Positions 25,170 through 36,190 of a stretch of 64,000 bases of DNA are shown one piece after another. The notes under the pieces were generated by a model. That model saw only the letters and a list, made by a program, of their open reading frames with translations. It had not been told where the DNA came from and did no database searches. The number at the start of each line of letters is the position of its first letter. The stretch's first letter is position 1. Origin of the DNA: Xiphydria camelus (Eukaryota; Arthropoda; Insecta; Hymenoptera; Xiphydriidae); NCBI GenBank assembly GCA_963678675.1, contig OY783192.1, positions 18,541,715 through 18,605,714 on the forward strand, read 5' to 3'. A program made the translations under genes and the position numbers.

Positions 25170-26797
25170 TATAGTTAAAGATGGGAAAAAACTTGTTTTC
25201 TGGCAAAACTCCAGCCCATCATCAACGAGGTGGTGTCGCCCTATTGGCTTTAACTTAGTCAAAGAAACAAATGCAACATCTCAACAAGAACATGCTATCG
25301 TTCAGCAGCAACTACAGGCTATTAGGCCTACAACTATTTGTTTGAATGCGGAGAAAAATATTCAATTTAATCACATTCCAATATGCACCATGATGGATGG
25401 CAAGACTTGTAACGCTTTGACCGGCACTTCATCAACCCAGGCATGTAATATTTGTAAAGTAACTCCAACAGATATTAATAATTTGGAGAAAGTATTGACA
25501 CGGCCTTGTGATACATCAGCTTATAAATATGGGGGGATACCGATTCTGCACACATATTTAAGATGTTTTGAATTCCTGTTACATATTTCATATAAAATTG
25601 AAAGAAAAGAATGGCAAACAAGAGGCAGAGAAGCAAAAGAAGAAGTGAAGGAGAGAAAAAAGAAACTAGCAGATTTATTTTATGACAAAGTAGGTTTAGT
25701 TGTCGATCAACCCAAGCAAGGAGGGGGAAACACGAACGATGGGAATACTGCGCGAAAGTTTTTTGAAAATATAGATACTGTTGCTGAAATTACCGGAATT
25801 GACAAAAATCTGCTAACCAGATTTTCAAATATTTTAAAAGCTCTATCTAGCTGCCATTATATAAATGTTCATGCTTTCCGAACATACTGCTTTGAAACGG
25901 CAAAAATCTGCGTCCAACAGTATGGATGGTACAAGATGAGCGCATCTGTGCATAAACTATTAGTCCACAGCAGCGACATTATAGCCTCTTTGCCATTACC
26001 TGTGGGTCAGCTATCAGAAGATGTACTGGAAGCCAGTCAAAAGGAATATAAAAATATAAGGCTATTCCACTCTAGAAAGACTTCTAGAGAAGATACTAAT
26101 ACGGATATTATACATTGGATGTGCATAAACTCCGATCCCGTTATAAGTTCGTTGAGAGCTAAACAAAACAAAATTAATAAAAAAGGGTTTAATGCGGAGG
26201 TACATACATTGCTCGCAATGCCCACTTATTTCGACGATAATGGGGCGAATGATACAATTGAAAATAATAGTGATGAGGAAGACGATATAGATAAGTGAAT
26301 AATAGTAATAATTAATAATTATAAAAAAAAATATATATAACAAAAAATGGAGATAGAAATATTGTAAAAAAAACAATTTTATAAAGATAATCGAAAACAA
26401 AACAAACAACAAATATATTAATAATAGTTTATTTCAATTTTGTTTAATTTTGTTGCGATATCGAAATTAAAATAACCTAGAAAAAAAATATTGTGTAGGG
26501 TACTTTTAATTCCTTATTTCGACTTACGATTAGGTAATAGGTATTTATTATACAAGAGAATACAAATTCTTACTTCTAAAATCCAAAATGACTTCAATTT
26601 AGGTAAGAAACAGTAAAAATAGCTAAGGAAGGCATTTTTTAAACAGTTTTTTATAATAAATAGTTTTGGCGCCGTAAATGTGTCATTTTGCCCTATGTGT
26701 GCAGCGATAGCGGCCGACCCACGACGAGCAACGGTGTCGCCACCACCAGACGACGGAAACAGGTCCTTCTCCCGCGCGAAGAGGACCTGCCGCCTCA

Positions 26798-26942
26798 AGC
26801 TATCACACGTGAAAAAACGTAAGCAGTAACAGTAAGAATTGACCAATCAGAAATATCATTCTTACGGAATTATGCTTAAACAGGCTTTCTGATTGGTCAA
26901 TCCTTACTGTTACTGCTTACGTTTTTTCACGTGTGATGGCCT
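26798..26942. mobile_element. Tourist-like MITE H copy 1
   Basis: A palindromic element of about 145 bp ending GTGTGATGGCCT, flanked by TCA on both sides (26795-26797, 26943-26945); the left end lacks one base. It contains CCAATCAGAAAT and its complement. A near-identical copy is at 50806-50951. A 3-bp TSD suggests a PIF/Harbinger-type MITE. Confidence 0.75.
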
Positions 26943-27600
26943 TCAGTTGGAGATCCGCTGAATTCCTTTAACTGTTTCACTTTCATAATCAAGAGACACG
27001 GCAGTGTCTCGCGGCATGTTCGTTCAAGTAGTTTCGCACTCAGACACGACAGCGCTGATGTCGCGAGCACCCGTGTCTCTTTACACCACAAATGTCTCCC
27101 CCTGCACCCCTCAATTTTTACATCGAATTTTCTCAATAAATATAAGGTTATAACCAAAACTATGCTTAGTTACGCCATATAAATTGACTATTCTCTATTG
27201 ATAGAGACCAGAATAAATGTTATAAGTTACATATTAACAGAGATTTTTCCTTAGCAACGCGAAGCCACGCCCCTTACGCCTAAAGGTCGAGAATCCGATT
27301 TCTCGGGCGATATATATATGTCAAAATCTCACAAAAAATCCGCCTACCTTCGGCGATACTCGGCCATGATCGGAAATATGTACACAGATACGGCCACACG
27401 CATACGCCATCAAATGTATGTGAGAGTGTGTGAGAGAATATATTCCTTAAATGTTTGGGTATTTTCAAAGTTAATAAAATATTTCCATTCGCGAAACGAT
27501 TAACCTCGCGTTTATTTCGATCCTCGGACGCGCTTGTTAATAAACTGTAAAAATTTAGTGTAATCGGAGTTATGAATCTCAATAGTGGTGAATGTGACAG
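26943..27600. repeat. Repeat F copy 1 and terminus of element G
   Basis: 26985-27290 matches 49770-50070 in the same orientation (both carry AGAGACACGGCAGTGTCTCG), and 27300-27600 matches 49485-49760 in inverted orientation. No gene. AGACACGGCAGTGTCT is itself a palindrome. 27600-27830 shows nothing that I can assign. Confidence 0.55.
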
Positions 27601-28225
27601 ACGCTCCGTATAGTTTAATAATCGTTTGTTTTTTTTCGATAATCGAGATAGTGAACGAATGCAGTGCTGTGTTTCTCTGGTTGCCTGTGCATAAAGAGCA
27701 GGAAAGGAGACGACAGCATCTCAGAAGAATCACCATCAGATAAGTTTAATTGCCATCTGACAGCTTTAACCTCACTTTCGATGGAAGGACAATTATCTTT
27801 GTGATAATTCTATTTTTAGTTTCAGCGTCATGCGAGCACGAGACGAATCTATGGCTTTTCTTCTCTGTCACAATCAAAGCCGTGGGAGAAAAATAGGAGA
27901 TGCAATGGAATTGGATCACAACAATCAAGTAATTACTTTATCATTATTTTTTCTCTATCGATATATTTCCTCTTTCGTACTATTACAAGTTCCAATTTAC
28001 ACACCGACCTGTCAAACCTGAAGTGTACATGTACCTTACTTCTATTTCATCTGTTCTTTGTCTCCGTTGTAACGACAGTCAATGAGGAATCACTGATACC
28101 GATTAGGGTTCGAGGGTTATTCCTTATTCTTTGTAGCACAGCATCGATATTTTACTGCACCTGCTTTCTTCTGGGACTTCCTAAAATAATTATAAAAACC
28201 CCATATGATTGTTATTTACAATTTG

Positions 28226-28360
28226 TTACAGATCGTATGCGAACCCGAGGGGGTTTCTTTCGAACGAAGGATCATCCACTTGCTGTTCCAAGAACCAGTT
28301 GCATTAGTTCATTTGGCGAGCTGGATCTGCTGTCTCTTGTGCATGGACGTGTGCCACTTT
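28226..28360 (-). pseudogene. DDE_3 (Tc1/mariner-type) transposase relic
   Basis: Minus-strand reading gives pieces such as WFLEQQVDDPSFER and ARQMN, matching the segment just before the second catalytic strand in the same transposase family as 48.6 kb. An inverted copy lies at 28868-29010, and further relics are at 36740-36870 and 47998-48085. Each has stops and frameshifts. Confidence 0.5.
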
Positions 28361-28867
28361 AAATGGATATTTTGTAATTTCCATCGTTACATCAGAGGCG
28401 AAGAAGAGATGAAATAGAAGTGAGGTACATGTACATTTCACGTTTGATAGGTCGGTATATAAATTGGAACTTCTCTGATAGTATAATACGATAGAGGAAA
28501 TATATCGATAAAGGAAAAATAATAATAAAGTAGTTACTACATTATTGTAATCTAATTCCATTGTATCCCTTACTTTTCTGCCACGACTTTGTCGTTGATA
28601 GTGAAGAAAAATCAAATTTATTGGTTGATCCATCTACTATCAACAATCAAAGTTGTGGCAGAAAAATAAAGGATACAATAGAATTGGATTACAATAATAT
28701 AGTAACTATTTTATTATTATTTTTTCTTTATCGATATATTTCCTCTTTCGTATTATACTATCAGAAATTCCAATTTATATACCAACCTATCAAACGTGAA
28801 GTGTACATGTACCTCACTTCTATTTCATCTCTTCTTCGCCTCTAATGTAACAATGGCAATTACAAAA

Positions 28868-29010
28868 TATCCATTTAAAGTGGCACACGTCCATGCACTC
28901 GAGACAGCAGATCCAGCTCGCCGAATGAACTAATGCAACTGGTTCTTGAAGCAACAAGTGGATGATCCCTTGTTCGAAAGAAATCCCCTCGGGTTCGCAT
29001 ACGATCTGTA
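28868..29010 (+). pseudogene. DDE_3 transposase relic, inverted partner
   Basis: Same segment as 28226-28360 on the opposite strand; the two flank the foldback at 28404-28850, so the whole block is an inverted duplication. Frame broken. Confidence 0.5.
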
Positions 29011-29834
29011 ACAAATTGTAAATAACATAATCATTTGCAGTTTCACTATTTAAAATATACCGAACTTACTCAACGTAGAAATTAAGAAACTATATTAATC
29101 TGAGTTAACCAATTCTAATGACAGAATTATTAAAAATGATATATTTCATCTTTCGTATTATACTATCACAAGTTCCAATTTATATACCGACCTGCCAAAC
29201 GTGAAGTGTACATGTACCTCACTTCTATTTCATCTCTTCTTCGCCTCTAGTGTAACGATAGAAATTACAAAATATCATAACTTTTCTGTAACATTTCTGC
29301 AATATTTTACAATATTCGTGAACACTACCATATATGTTAGAAATATATATTTCTCGATAAATTCGAGAATGTTGCGAAACATCATAGAAACGTTTCAGTC
29401 TCATTACGTCGAAAGATCTCCTCGATAAGGTACAGCTCGATAAGATTGTACTTGTCAGGGCTGCATTATGTAGGGTTTTTATAATTATTTTAGGAAGTCC
29501 CAGAAGAATACAGGTGCAGCAAAATATCGATGCTGTCCTAGAAAGAATGAGGAATAACCCTCGAACCCTAATCGATGTCAGTGATTCCTCATTGACGTTC
29601 GTTACACCAGAGTTGAAGAAGAGATGAAATAGAAGTGAGGTACATGTACACTTCACTTTTAACAGGTCGGTATATAAATGTGAACTTATCCCAGATAGCA
29701 ATCGTGCGTCGCACGTAGGACGCACGACGTGCGGTCTCACGCGTGCGCTCTACTACGCAGTCAAAATGAAGTCACGCGTGAGTTTTGAGCGCACGCGATG
29801 AGACTTGAGTGCTTTTTGTAACCAAGTAGCACCA

Positions 29835-30871
29835 ACCCCGATAGCAAAGCGTGGATTTACACGGCATGCCAACATAGTTTTACGTAAATTTCAAGATTTT
29901 AGTACGGGGGTTAATTCAATCATTTTGATACGCAGGGAACGTGTTCGTAGTTAAATTTAAAGGTTCGATGGTCGAGCAGTGCGGACGTGTAGCGGATCGC
30001 TCCTGCGAAATTCGGAACTTTAGTCGGGTTTTTCGCGAGTGAGTGCGATAAAGAATTCATGGTGGTGTTCGCGGAGCAGTGCGAAGCTCACTGAGTGAAG
30101 TGGAAGTGCGGCGAGGCTGGCGTTTAGGAGTTATTCGACGATTACGAAGTCTGCCGTGCCGAGTTCCCTCGTGGCACGGACGCCATCGTCGGCGTCGTCG
30201 AAAGACCGCAAAGGCCAGAAGAGAGACACCGGACGAGCGACCCTCGCGAGAAGCCGCCTCGGGGGGGAGCTCCGGGACACCGAAGAGGCCCTTGCGAACG
30301 ACCGAGCTATGCTGGGAATCTACAGTGAAGTGACAACGGCGCGCAACAAGTTGCGACGCGTGCGAGTGGCGGCCGGCATGACGCCGTCGCCAAGTCGCGC
30401 CCGCGACTGTGCAGTAGACTCTCGGTTAACCGAGGCTCCGGATTAACCGAGGGCTCTCTCGCCGCATGATCTACTGTTTCTCCAACGTTGGCGTAATATT
30501 TCCAGTTACAGGTACTGTGCGCGGATGGGCTGATTCAAATACCACACTAATCAAGTAATTAACCTAACTTAACTAATTCAATAAGCCAACCTGTCATCCT
30601 CCCCCCTCTCATCGCATAAACACAAGGAAACACGAGGAAAGTGCACTACGAATCATTTTACGCGTTTGATATTTCCGTAGGACCTCTTTCCATGCCACGA
30701 CGATGCATCTTCCGACGCATTTCAAAGGTCCAGACCATCGAGGTAATTATTCAATCAATGTCGTATCTCGACACTTGCAATACTTTATCTTTTTTTCTTC
30801 TCCATCACACCCTCCGTCACACTTGGTACCTCATACGCATACGCATACGCATACCGATAACGCAGTTGCAG
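29835..30871. other. GC-rich non-repetitive interior of composite copy 1
   Basis: Absent from copy 2. It contains a second CCCCGATAGCAAAGCG terminus at about 29836 and a GC-rich stretch (29990-30420) with an open frame containing DTEEALANDRAMLGIYSEV (30156-30446) that I cannot assign; it could be another captured exon. At about 30412 the sequence CAGTAGACTCTCGGTTAACC resembles a pogo/Tigger terminus, without a partner. 30641-30871 may be Protein kinase D intron or upstream exon sequence. Confidence 0.35.
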
Positions 30872-31732
30872 ATGCGAATAGTTCAAAGCGTCAGGCACAC
30901 AAAACGATGCGGCTCCAAGATCCTGAAGGAAGGATGGATGGTGCATTCGATGAATCGCGATCCAATGGTAGGTCGACGACGTGGCGCTGATTCGGTTTCG
31001 CTTCCTCCGTCATTAAGACTCTCGTGTTTTCAGAGGAAGAGACACTACTGGTGATTGGACACAAAGGCCATAACTCTGTTCCAAAGCGACAGCAGTTCCA
31101 AGTACTTCAAAGAGATTCAACAACATTCTCGTGAGTACATATCTATATCGTTAGAAATTGTCTGCGCGCGTTTAGTCGATGTACAATGCACGCGTTCTCT
31201 CCTTCCAGGTACGATGCATTGTTTCGAGTTGAGAACGGCCAACGTCGATTACTACGTCGGCGAAGATCCCCTCTACGCAGGTGCGAGTGGTTAGCTTCCA
31301 CCGCCGGTAAGTGGCGTTAGCGCTCACTTGGCGAGGACCTGGAAAACGAGTATCAGGCAGGCATTGATGCCCATCACCTCCAAATCGGCAAGTACGTTCA
31401 GAGCTCGCGAGTGTGCGCGCGAACGCGTACCGATGCTATATTGAAAAACACGCATCGTTTTCGCAGGTCGGCAGGAGCAGTCGACAACCGAGCCAGAGGA
31501 ACGCGTAACCGACATGTCGCAGCTCTATCACATCTTCCCGGACGAAGTTCTTGGCTCGGGTTAATTTGGTATCATCTACGGCGGAGCTTATCGCTAGACC
31601 GGCCGCGCGATGGCGATAAAGGTGATCGACAAGCTGCGTTTTCCCACCAAGCAGGAGACCCAGCTCAAGAACGAAGTAGCCATCCTGCAGAATCTCTCCC
31701 ACGGCAGAGTCGTCAATCTCGAGAGGATGTTC
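30872..31732 (+). pseudogene. Captured Protein kinase D (PRKD) gene fragment, copy 1
   Basis: Four exons with intact GT-AG introns. 30872-30967: [20 protein letters not shown], the start of the PH domain. 31034-31130: RKRHYW then stop (TGA for Arg), [20 protein letters not shown], with a 36-nt deletion. 31209-31391: MHCFELRTANVDYYVGEDPL, a TAG, and RQALMPITSKSA (end of PH). 31467-31732: [20 protein letters not shown] in the glycine loop, [21 protein letters not shown] with the ATP-binding Lys, ending at NLERMF. The order and wording match insect and vertebrate Protein kinase D (PH domain followed by kinase domain). Introns show capture of genomic DNA, not cDNA. Not functional. Confidence 0.88.
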
Positions 31733-31772
31733 ATTTTACATTTTTTATGAATAACGCCGTACACGCGTTTTA

Positions 31773-31856
31773 ATATCGTCAGCTTACTTGTAAAACCTAC
31801 TAAGTCCTATGTCCGAAAATCGGACTTGGAAGGTTTAACAAGTAAGCCGACGATAT
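31773..31856. repeat. Palindrome Q copy 1
   Basis: 84-bp near-perfect palindrome beginning ATATCGTCAGCTTACTTG. Other copies are at 54310-54393 and 55451-55534, all inside the composite elements. The related palindrome R is at 61907-62069. Confidence 0.7.
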
Positions 31857-32130
31857 GTAATATTAACCCTTATGTGCACGCTAAGCGGCACTCCGTACCG
31901 CACCGCTAGCGTGTACTGACGGGAAACAAAATTTAAGCGTGCACGTAAGGCTAGCCGTCCACTGGAGCCGTACTCGTCCGAGTTATCAGTCGGCCGACTT
32001 GACGGACGACTTGGACGTCCGAGCTCTGTTCGTCCATTGCAGCCGGATTCCGTCCGAGCATCCGAGACAAACAGGGCAACGTGTCTACTGTTCGTGTGAC
32101 GAAGTTATAATTTGATTTTAGTCACATAAA

Positions 32131-32438
32131 ATGAATAGTGATTTGTATTTCCTAGAAAATGCATACCTCGCGAGGCGACGGTTAAAAGTTAATAAGGATA
32201 CTAGTAGTTTAAAAAGAAAGTGCTGGGTCAACTCCATATTAAACAAAAGGAAAAATCTAGGAGAATTTCATCATTTACACGAGGAATTGAAGAGGAACAG
32301 TGACAAATTTTTTGACTATTATAGAATGGATATGGGGACATTTCAGTATATCTTAGAGGCAATTCGCCCATCAATTATAAAATGGTCGAATTTCCGAGAA
32401 ACAATACCACCCGAGGAACGTCTGGCTTTAACACTGAG
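32131..32438 (+). pseudogene. Harbinger transposase, N-terminal exon (element J)
   Basis: Starts MNSDLYFLENAYLARRRLKV and contains CWVNSILNKRKNLGEFHHLH, KFFDYYRMDMGTFQYILEAI and ETIPPEERLALTLR before a GTAAGT donor. This is the standard first exon of PIF/Harbinger transposases in insects (HTH-like region before the DDE domain). The following exon start is missing; the sequence runs into minus-strand BESS coding. Confidence 0.8.
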
Positions 32439-32543
32439 GTAAGTATTTTACTTTTTTAGTTAGAAAATAGAAAATAATATTTTATTTTGCCAAAATGAAA
32501 ATGTTTGGATTACATAATATTATTACATAGTAGGTGAATCTTA

Positions 32544-33235
32544 TCAATAAGCTGGATCTTCTTCTTCTCTGAAATTTGCAATGTAACTTCCAACATTCGA
32601 CATTAAATTAACGTGATGATTTTGTACATTACTGTAATGTGGAGGAAGATTTCCTACATTGCTGTAATTTGGAGCGTTTTTTACATTGCTGTAATTTGGA
32701 GGGTTTCCTATATTGCTGTGATCTGTAGGGGACGGCAGTGGAGTTATTATAGAAGATTGTGTGCAGAATAAGACGATTGACTGCTAGAACATCGTGTGGG
32801 TGCACTTCGTGTGTGTGAAGCATTCTCCTCTTCATCAATGAAAACTTGTAGTAATTTATGTCGAATTATAAGCTTTCGATGAGCAGGGGCGTTCTTTAAA
32901 AATGGTAGAAGACTTAATAAAAACTGGTAGTCACTGTCTTGTTTCTCAGCAGCATTCTCGGCAAACAATTTTAATTTTTCTTTCTCTATTTCAAGAAAAG
33001 GGTCATCCGCTGTATTCACCTGTATTCTCCTTTTTTTTTTACCCTTGTCAGAATTTTTCGATGTTTTTCTTGTAATATATTTTCTTTATTTATTTGTGAC
33101 GTACTGGCTGGATCCAAGCCTTCTCGCATAGTAGACCCAGCAGACGTCTGAGAAATTTCCTCATAAATGTCTGTTGACGCTATGTATTCATGTTGGGGCT
33201 TACGGTAAAGAGAGTGACGGTGGTGTTTTTTCACA
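32544..33235 (-). pseudogene. MADF-BESS protein, C-terminal part (Harbinger J accessory gene)
   Basis: Minus strand: TSQINKENILQEKHRKIL, a poly-T frameshift, FLEIEKEKLKLFAENAAEK, the BESS motif QDSDYQFLLSLLPFLKNAPA, then in a shifted frame a Pro/Asn/Tyr repeat (PNYSNVGN-like units, about 32610-32720) and the end FREEEDPAY with stop at 32544-32546. BESS motifs mediate protein-protein contacts in MADF proteins. The first MADF exon is at 34301-34435. Confidence 0.7.
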
Positions 33236-33731
33236 TTCCAACCTGTCTAAAGAACTCGAAAGGGGTGCGCTAAGTGTTGGACAACTGTCGGCACTGCCAG
33301 GAACTGACATTAGAGTACCTAACGTTATCTTAGGCGATGAAGCCTATCCACTAAAAACGTTTTTGATGAGGCCCTTTCCAGTATCGAAACTTGGGCCATC
33401 AGAAACTATTTTTAATAAACGTTTGTCTAGAGCTCGGCAGGTGATAGAATGCGCGTTTGGAATAATGTGCCATAAATGGAGACTGCTGCTAACCACTATT
33501 GAAATTGAAAAACCGGACGAGATTGACAAAATTATTAAATGCATATGTCTGTTACACAATATCATAATTGAAAAAGAAGGCGAAGAACCAGTAGCTAAAT
33601 TCTCTTCCCAGCAAACAACGTCAACGAGCAGATATTGTTCCATCGGTGAAAATCGTAGTGTCAATGCCGCTTATGCCATTCGGGAAAAGTTTACAGATTT
33701 TTTTGTACAATATCATGAAGTAAATGAATAA
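33190..33731 (+). pseudogene. Harbinger transposase, DDE C-terminal half (element J)
   Basis: Begins abruptly at HVGAYGKESDGGVF and continues with VPNVILGDEAYPLKTFLM (second Asp), FNKRLSRARQVIECAFGIM (catalytic Glu), CLLHNIIIEKEGEE and stops at 33731. The upstream part with the first Asp is missing: the join at about 33185 is with minus-strand MADF-BESS coding. The remaining frame is open. Confidence 0.8.
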
Positions 33732-33734
33732 CAG

Positions 33735-34300
33735 TAATATTCTATTTGTTTTAAGTGGCTATTTTTGTTAAATGGCAAATGCGTTACAATCTCAGATAAA
33801 TAAACAAGCATATATAAGAACATAAACAATCTTCCCTATAGTACTGTTTGGTTCTAACACAGGATTATTGATGTTGACATTTAGTTATGTTCTTATAAAG
33901 AATCGAATACAGTAAAAGTGGATTGACAAGGGCTAGAAAGAATTGATCATCAATAATTTGGTCAAAAACTTGTGTATTCTAAATGTAAACCATGCCAATG
34001 TCTTTGTATACAGAGAGGTTAGAAATTTCTTTTAAGTTTTTCTCACATATAACTATAAAAAAGTCTAATACTACTACACTAAGTCTAATACACTATTATA
34101 CTAAAATTAACAACAAAATACATTTAACTAACTTTTAAAATAGTCTAAAATACTGACATACAACTAAGAAGAACTTGTTTACCAGTTATGTAACACCCAA
34201 ACAAATTTTGTTTACAAACTTATCTATGCTTGTTTATTTATCTGAAGTTACAATAACTTAATAAAAGTTTAAAATATTGATGACAAACTTTTTTACTTAC
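33735..34300. other. AT-rich non-coding interior of element J
   Basis: No reading frame or repeat that I can assign; it lies between the transposase stop and the MADF exon donor and may be MADF intron. Confidence 0.35.
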
Positions 34301-34435
34301 CATCATCAATCCCCATTTCTTTAGCTACTTCTAACCAAAGTTTTCTTTGCACATCGCGATGATGATATCTTTTATCACGCAATCCCACAGTGGCGTTTTT
34401 GCATTTACAATGCTTATTAGTCTCTCAGTATCCAT
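34301..34435 (-). pseudogene. MADF domain first exon (Harbinger J accessory gene)
   Basis: ATG at 34435: MDTERLISIVNAKTPLWDC, then one frame over RDKRYHHRDVQRKLWLEVAK and EMGIDDG before a GTAAGT donor (34300). This is a MADF DNA-binding domain (L-I-x2-V..LWD..Y..R....W..VA). One frameshift inside. Confidence 0.65.
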
Positions 34436-34736
34436 GATATCGCCCAAAATAGTTATTTATGAATAAAAAGTATACAAATAAGTGCAATAACCTAGCGAAC
34501 CTTCACGTATTTGCTTTTCGAACGTCCGACTAATCCCATTTCAATCGGATCCAACCGTAAATCGGCCGTGTTCGGACGCGTTCGGCCGACCAGGCTGTGT
34601 GCAGTAGACGCGCGTGAATACTTACGTTTGGCTTGGGATTAGTCGGCCGTAGTCTGTCATAGGTCGGCCGACTGATTACTCGGACGAGTACGGCTCCAGT
34701 GGACGGCCAGCCTAAGGGTTAAATACACAATATTTA

Positions 34737-34935
34737 ACCATCGCTCCGAACGTCCGAAAGTTCATCGACATTTTCTTCGGTGATGCCAAGTGTTTCTTTT
34801 AGTTCCTCAATTTTTGCAGCGGTTTCGTCCTCCGTTTCCAATCCCGGCAAAGCCTTATTCCGTTTCTTGTCGGAATTTCTTCTCCCAAAATTGTTGTGCC
34901 TCTGTTTTGTGTCGCCCTTAAAATTTCTTTTATGT
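34737..34935 (-). pseudogene. DUF4806-type gene terminal exon, composite copy 1
   Basis: Minus-strand copy of the exon seen complete at 56182-56459: GRRNSDKKRNKALPGLETED, then KIEELKETLGITEEN. A short insertion near its start breaks the frame. Same exon copies at 53999-54197 and 55338-55430. Confidence 0.55.
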
Positions 34936-35110
34936 CATTATATTATAATGAAAGAGTAGGCACCACAACACGACTAGATACAACGAAAGAGTAGGCATTA
35001 TTACCAATACTACGGGGATTGTCGTTTTTGATAAGTGTTGTTTTTGAAAGGAACCCTTCAATTGTTTAACCCTTAATTTGACAGTGTATCTCATAAGATA
35101 GGTCTATTAA

Positions 35111-35495
35111 CCCTTACTTGCCACACTGGGGTTCGAAACCACCCCATGGTAAAATTCGTACTTGCCCCACTGGGGTTGATTTACACCTCAGCGAGAAGAA
35201 TTGTTATAATAAATAAATTATAGCATATTTGTACTTGAAAATTTTACCAGCTCATCTTAAGAACGTACTTTAAAAGACCGTGTAACTTTAATATTTGATT
35301 TTTTTCGCATACTTAATTTTAAGTTCTGGCTATACAAGTTCCACTGCCTTTTAAAGCACGCTCTTAAGAAGAGCTGATAAAATTTTCAAGTCCAAATATG
35401 CAATAATTTGTTTGTTATAACAATTTTTCTCCCTGGGGTGCAATCAACCCCAGTGTGGCAAGTACGTGATTCTATAGAAGTGTGGCAAGTAAGGG
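35111..35495. mobile_element. MITE W copy 1, TTAA TSD (piggyBac-type)
   Basis: CCCTTACTTGCCACAC at the left, complement at the right, TTAA at 35107-35110 and 35496-35499. Ends in CCC plus a TTAA target are the piggyBac pattern. Internal inverted arms around GAAAATTTTACCAGCTC. Copy 2 in the other composite: 53481-53822. Confidence 0.75.
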
Positions 35496-35501
35496 TTAAG
35501 T

Positions 35502-36190
35502 AAGAGCGTGTACGGCGTTATTCATAAAAAATGTATTCAACAATGTTTTTTCCACATACATACGTTTTACATATTCCAACGCATTGTGCATTTACAGTTG
35601 ATAATGAGTCCAATCACCACCATCGAAAATTTGATGGATAGTATGCCTTGGAGATGCCAAGCGATTATCGACGGTGGTGATTGGACTCATTATTAATATT
35701 ATTGCGGATTGCCTTGGAACATGTCAAACGTATGTATGTGGAAAAAACACTGTCGAATAAGTTTTTTATGAATAACTCCGTACGCGCTCTTACTTAACAG
35801 ACTGATAACAACGTAACTCTCAAAATGTACTTCTCAAAATATATTGTCATATATAACTATGTCACGTATAACTATTTGTCATGTATAACTCTATGTATAT
35901 ATATTAATATTACTTATGTATAATTTCACACAACAATGTTTTTCCACATACATACGTTTTACATATTCCAACGCATTGCGCAATTACAGTTGATAATGAG
36001 TCCAATCACCACCATCGAAAATTTGATGGATAGTATGCCTCGGAGATGCCAAGCGATTATCGACGGTGGTGATTGGACTCATTATTAATATAATAGCGTA
36101 TTGCCTTGGAACATGTCAAACGTATGTATGTGGAAAAAACATTGTCGAATAAATCTTCTATGAATAACGCCGTACGCGCTCTTACTTAAC
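35502..36190. repeat. Two P foldbacks (35502-35812 and about 35925-36190)
   Basis: Each has outer arms with GTACGGCGTTATTCATAAAA and CCACATACATACGTTT and an inner stem around AATGAGTCCAATCACCACC. Further copies at 53180-53470 and 55535-55892. The outer P half also directly borders the Protein kinase D fragment in both composites (31740-31770; 54400-54433). Confidence 0.65.

Larger units (their letters stand above)
22654..26298 (+). pseudogene. Transib transposase gene, interrupted by a nested element
   Basis: Exon 1 (22654-22672, MEELPC) joins in frame to exon 2 at 22929 through a 256-bp GT-AG intron. Exon 2 runs to 23921, is interrupted, and resumes at 25172 to the stop at 26298; the uninterrupted product would be about 712 residues. 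Visible motifs: SYTPEEALALIVD; YKWGLDGCGGHNIYKQ with the first catalytic Asp; STRWCRPIGFN; CTMMDGKTCNAL with the second Asp; a CNIC zinc site; GGGNTNDGNTARKFF; WYKMSASVHKLLVH; and LSEDVLEASQKEYK with the Glu. Apart from the insertion there is no stop or frameshift, so the gene was probably intact when hit. Role: cut-and-paste transposition, related to V(D)J recombinase. Confidence 0.85.
22380..26701 (+). mobile_element. Transib (RAG1-like) DNA transposon, TSD CAGCG
   Basis: Inverted ends read CACATAGGGCAAAATGAC at both sides (left from 22380, right ending at 26701), with CAGCG at 22375-22379 and 26702-26706. The left end appears to have lost one base relative to CACACATAGGG on the right. Ends starting with CAC, a 5-bp GC-rich TSD and a RAG1-core-like transposase are the defining traits of Transib. 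The element contains a two-exon transposase gene and a nested pogo-like insertion (23922-25169). 22116-22374 upstream has no gene that I recognise. Confidence 0.85.
27830..29689. repeat. Element B cluster: nested foldbacks with transposase relics
   Basis: Three B pieces (27830-28075, 28404-28850, 29030-29280, the last on the minus strand) share TGTACATGTACCTCACTTC, ACCGACCTGTCAAACGTG and TTTCTGCCACGACTTTG. 28404-28850 is a palindrome centred near 28627. Outer flanks 28078-28203 and 29465-29600 are inverted complements. 29590-29689 is a half B repeat that resumes at 36527 after the composite insertion. Other B copies: 37235-37679, 38497-38800, 45181-45600, 48838-49335. Confidence 0.65.
31949..34712. 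mobile_element. PIF/Harbinger element J, rearranged, TSD TAA
   Basis: Begins GGCTAGCCGTCCACTGGAGC and ends with the complement; TAA at 31946-31948 and 34713-34715. The matching place in composite copy 2 (about 54215) is the empty site. It contains Harbinger transposase pieces on + and MADF-BESS pieces on -, but interleaved rather than side by side, so the interior has been rearranged and deleted. Confidence 0.85.

Noticed and set aside
30079..30446. GC-rich frame as a confirmed second captured host gene
   Set aside because: No domain or family recognised and no supporting splice sites; kept only as a possibility in the region note.
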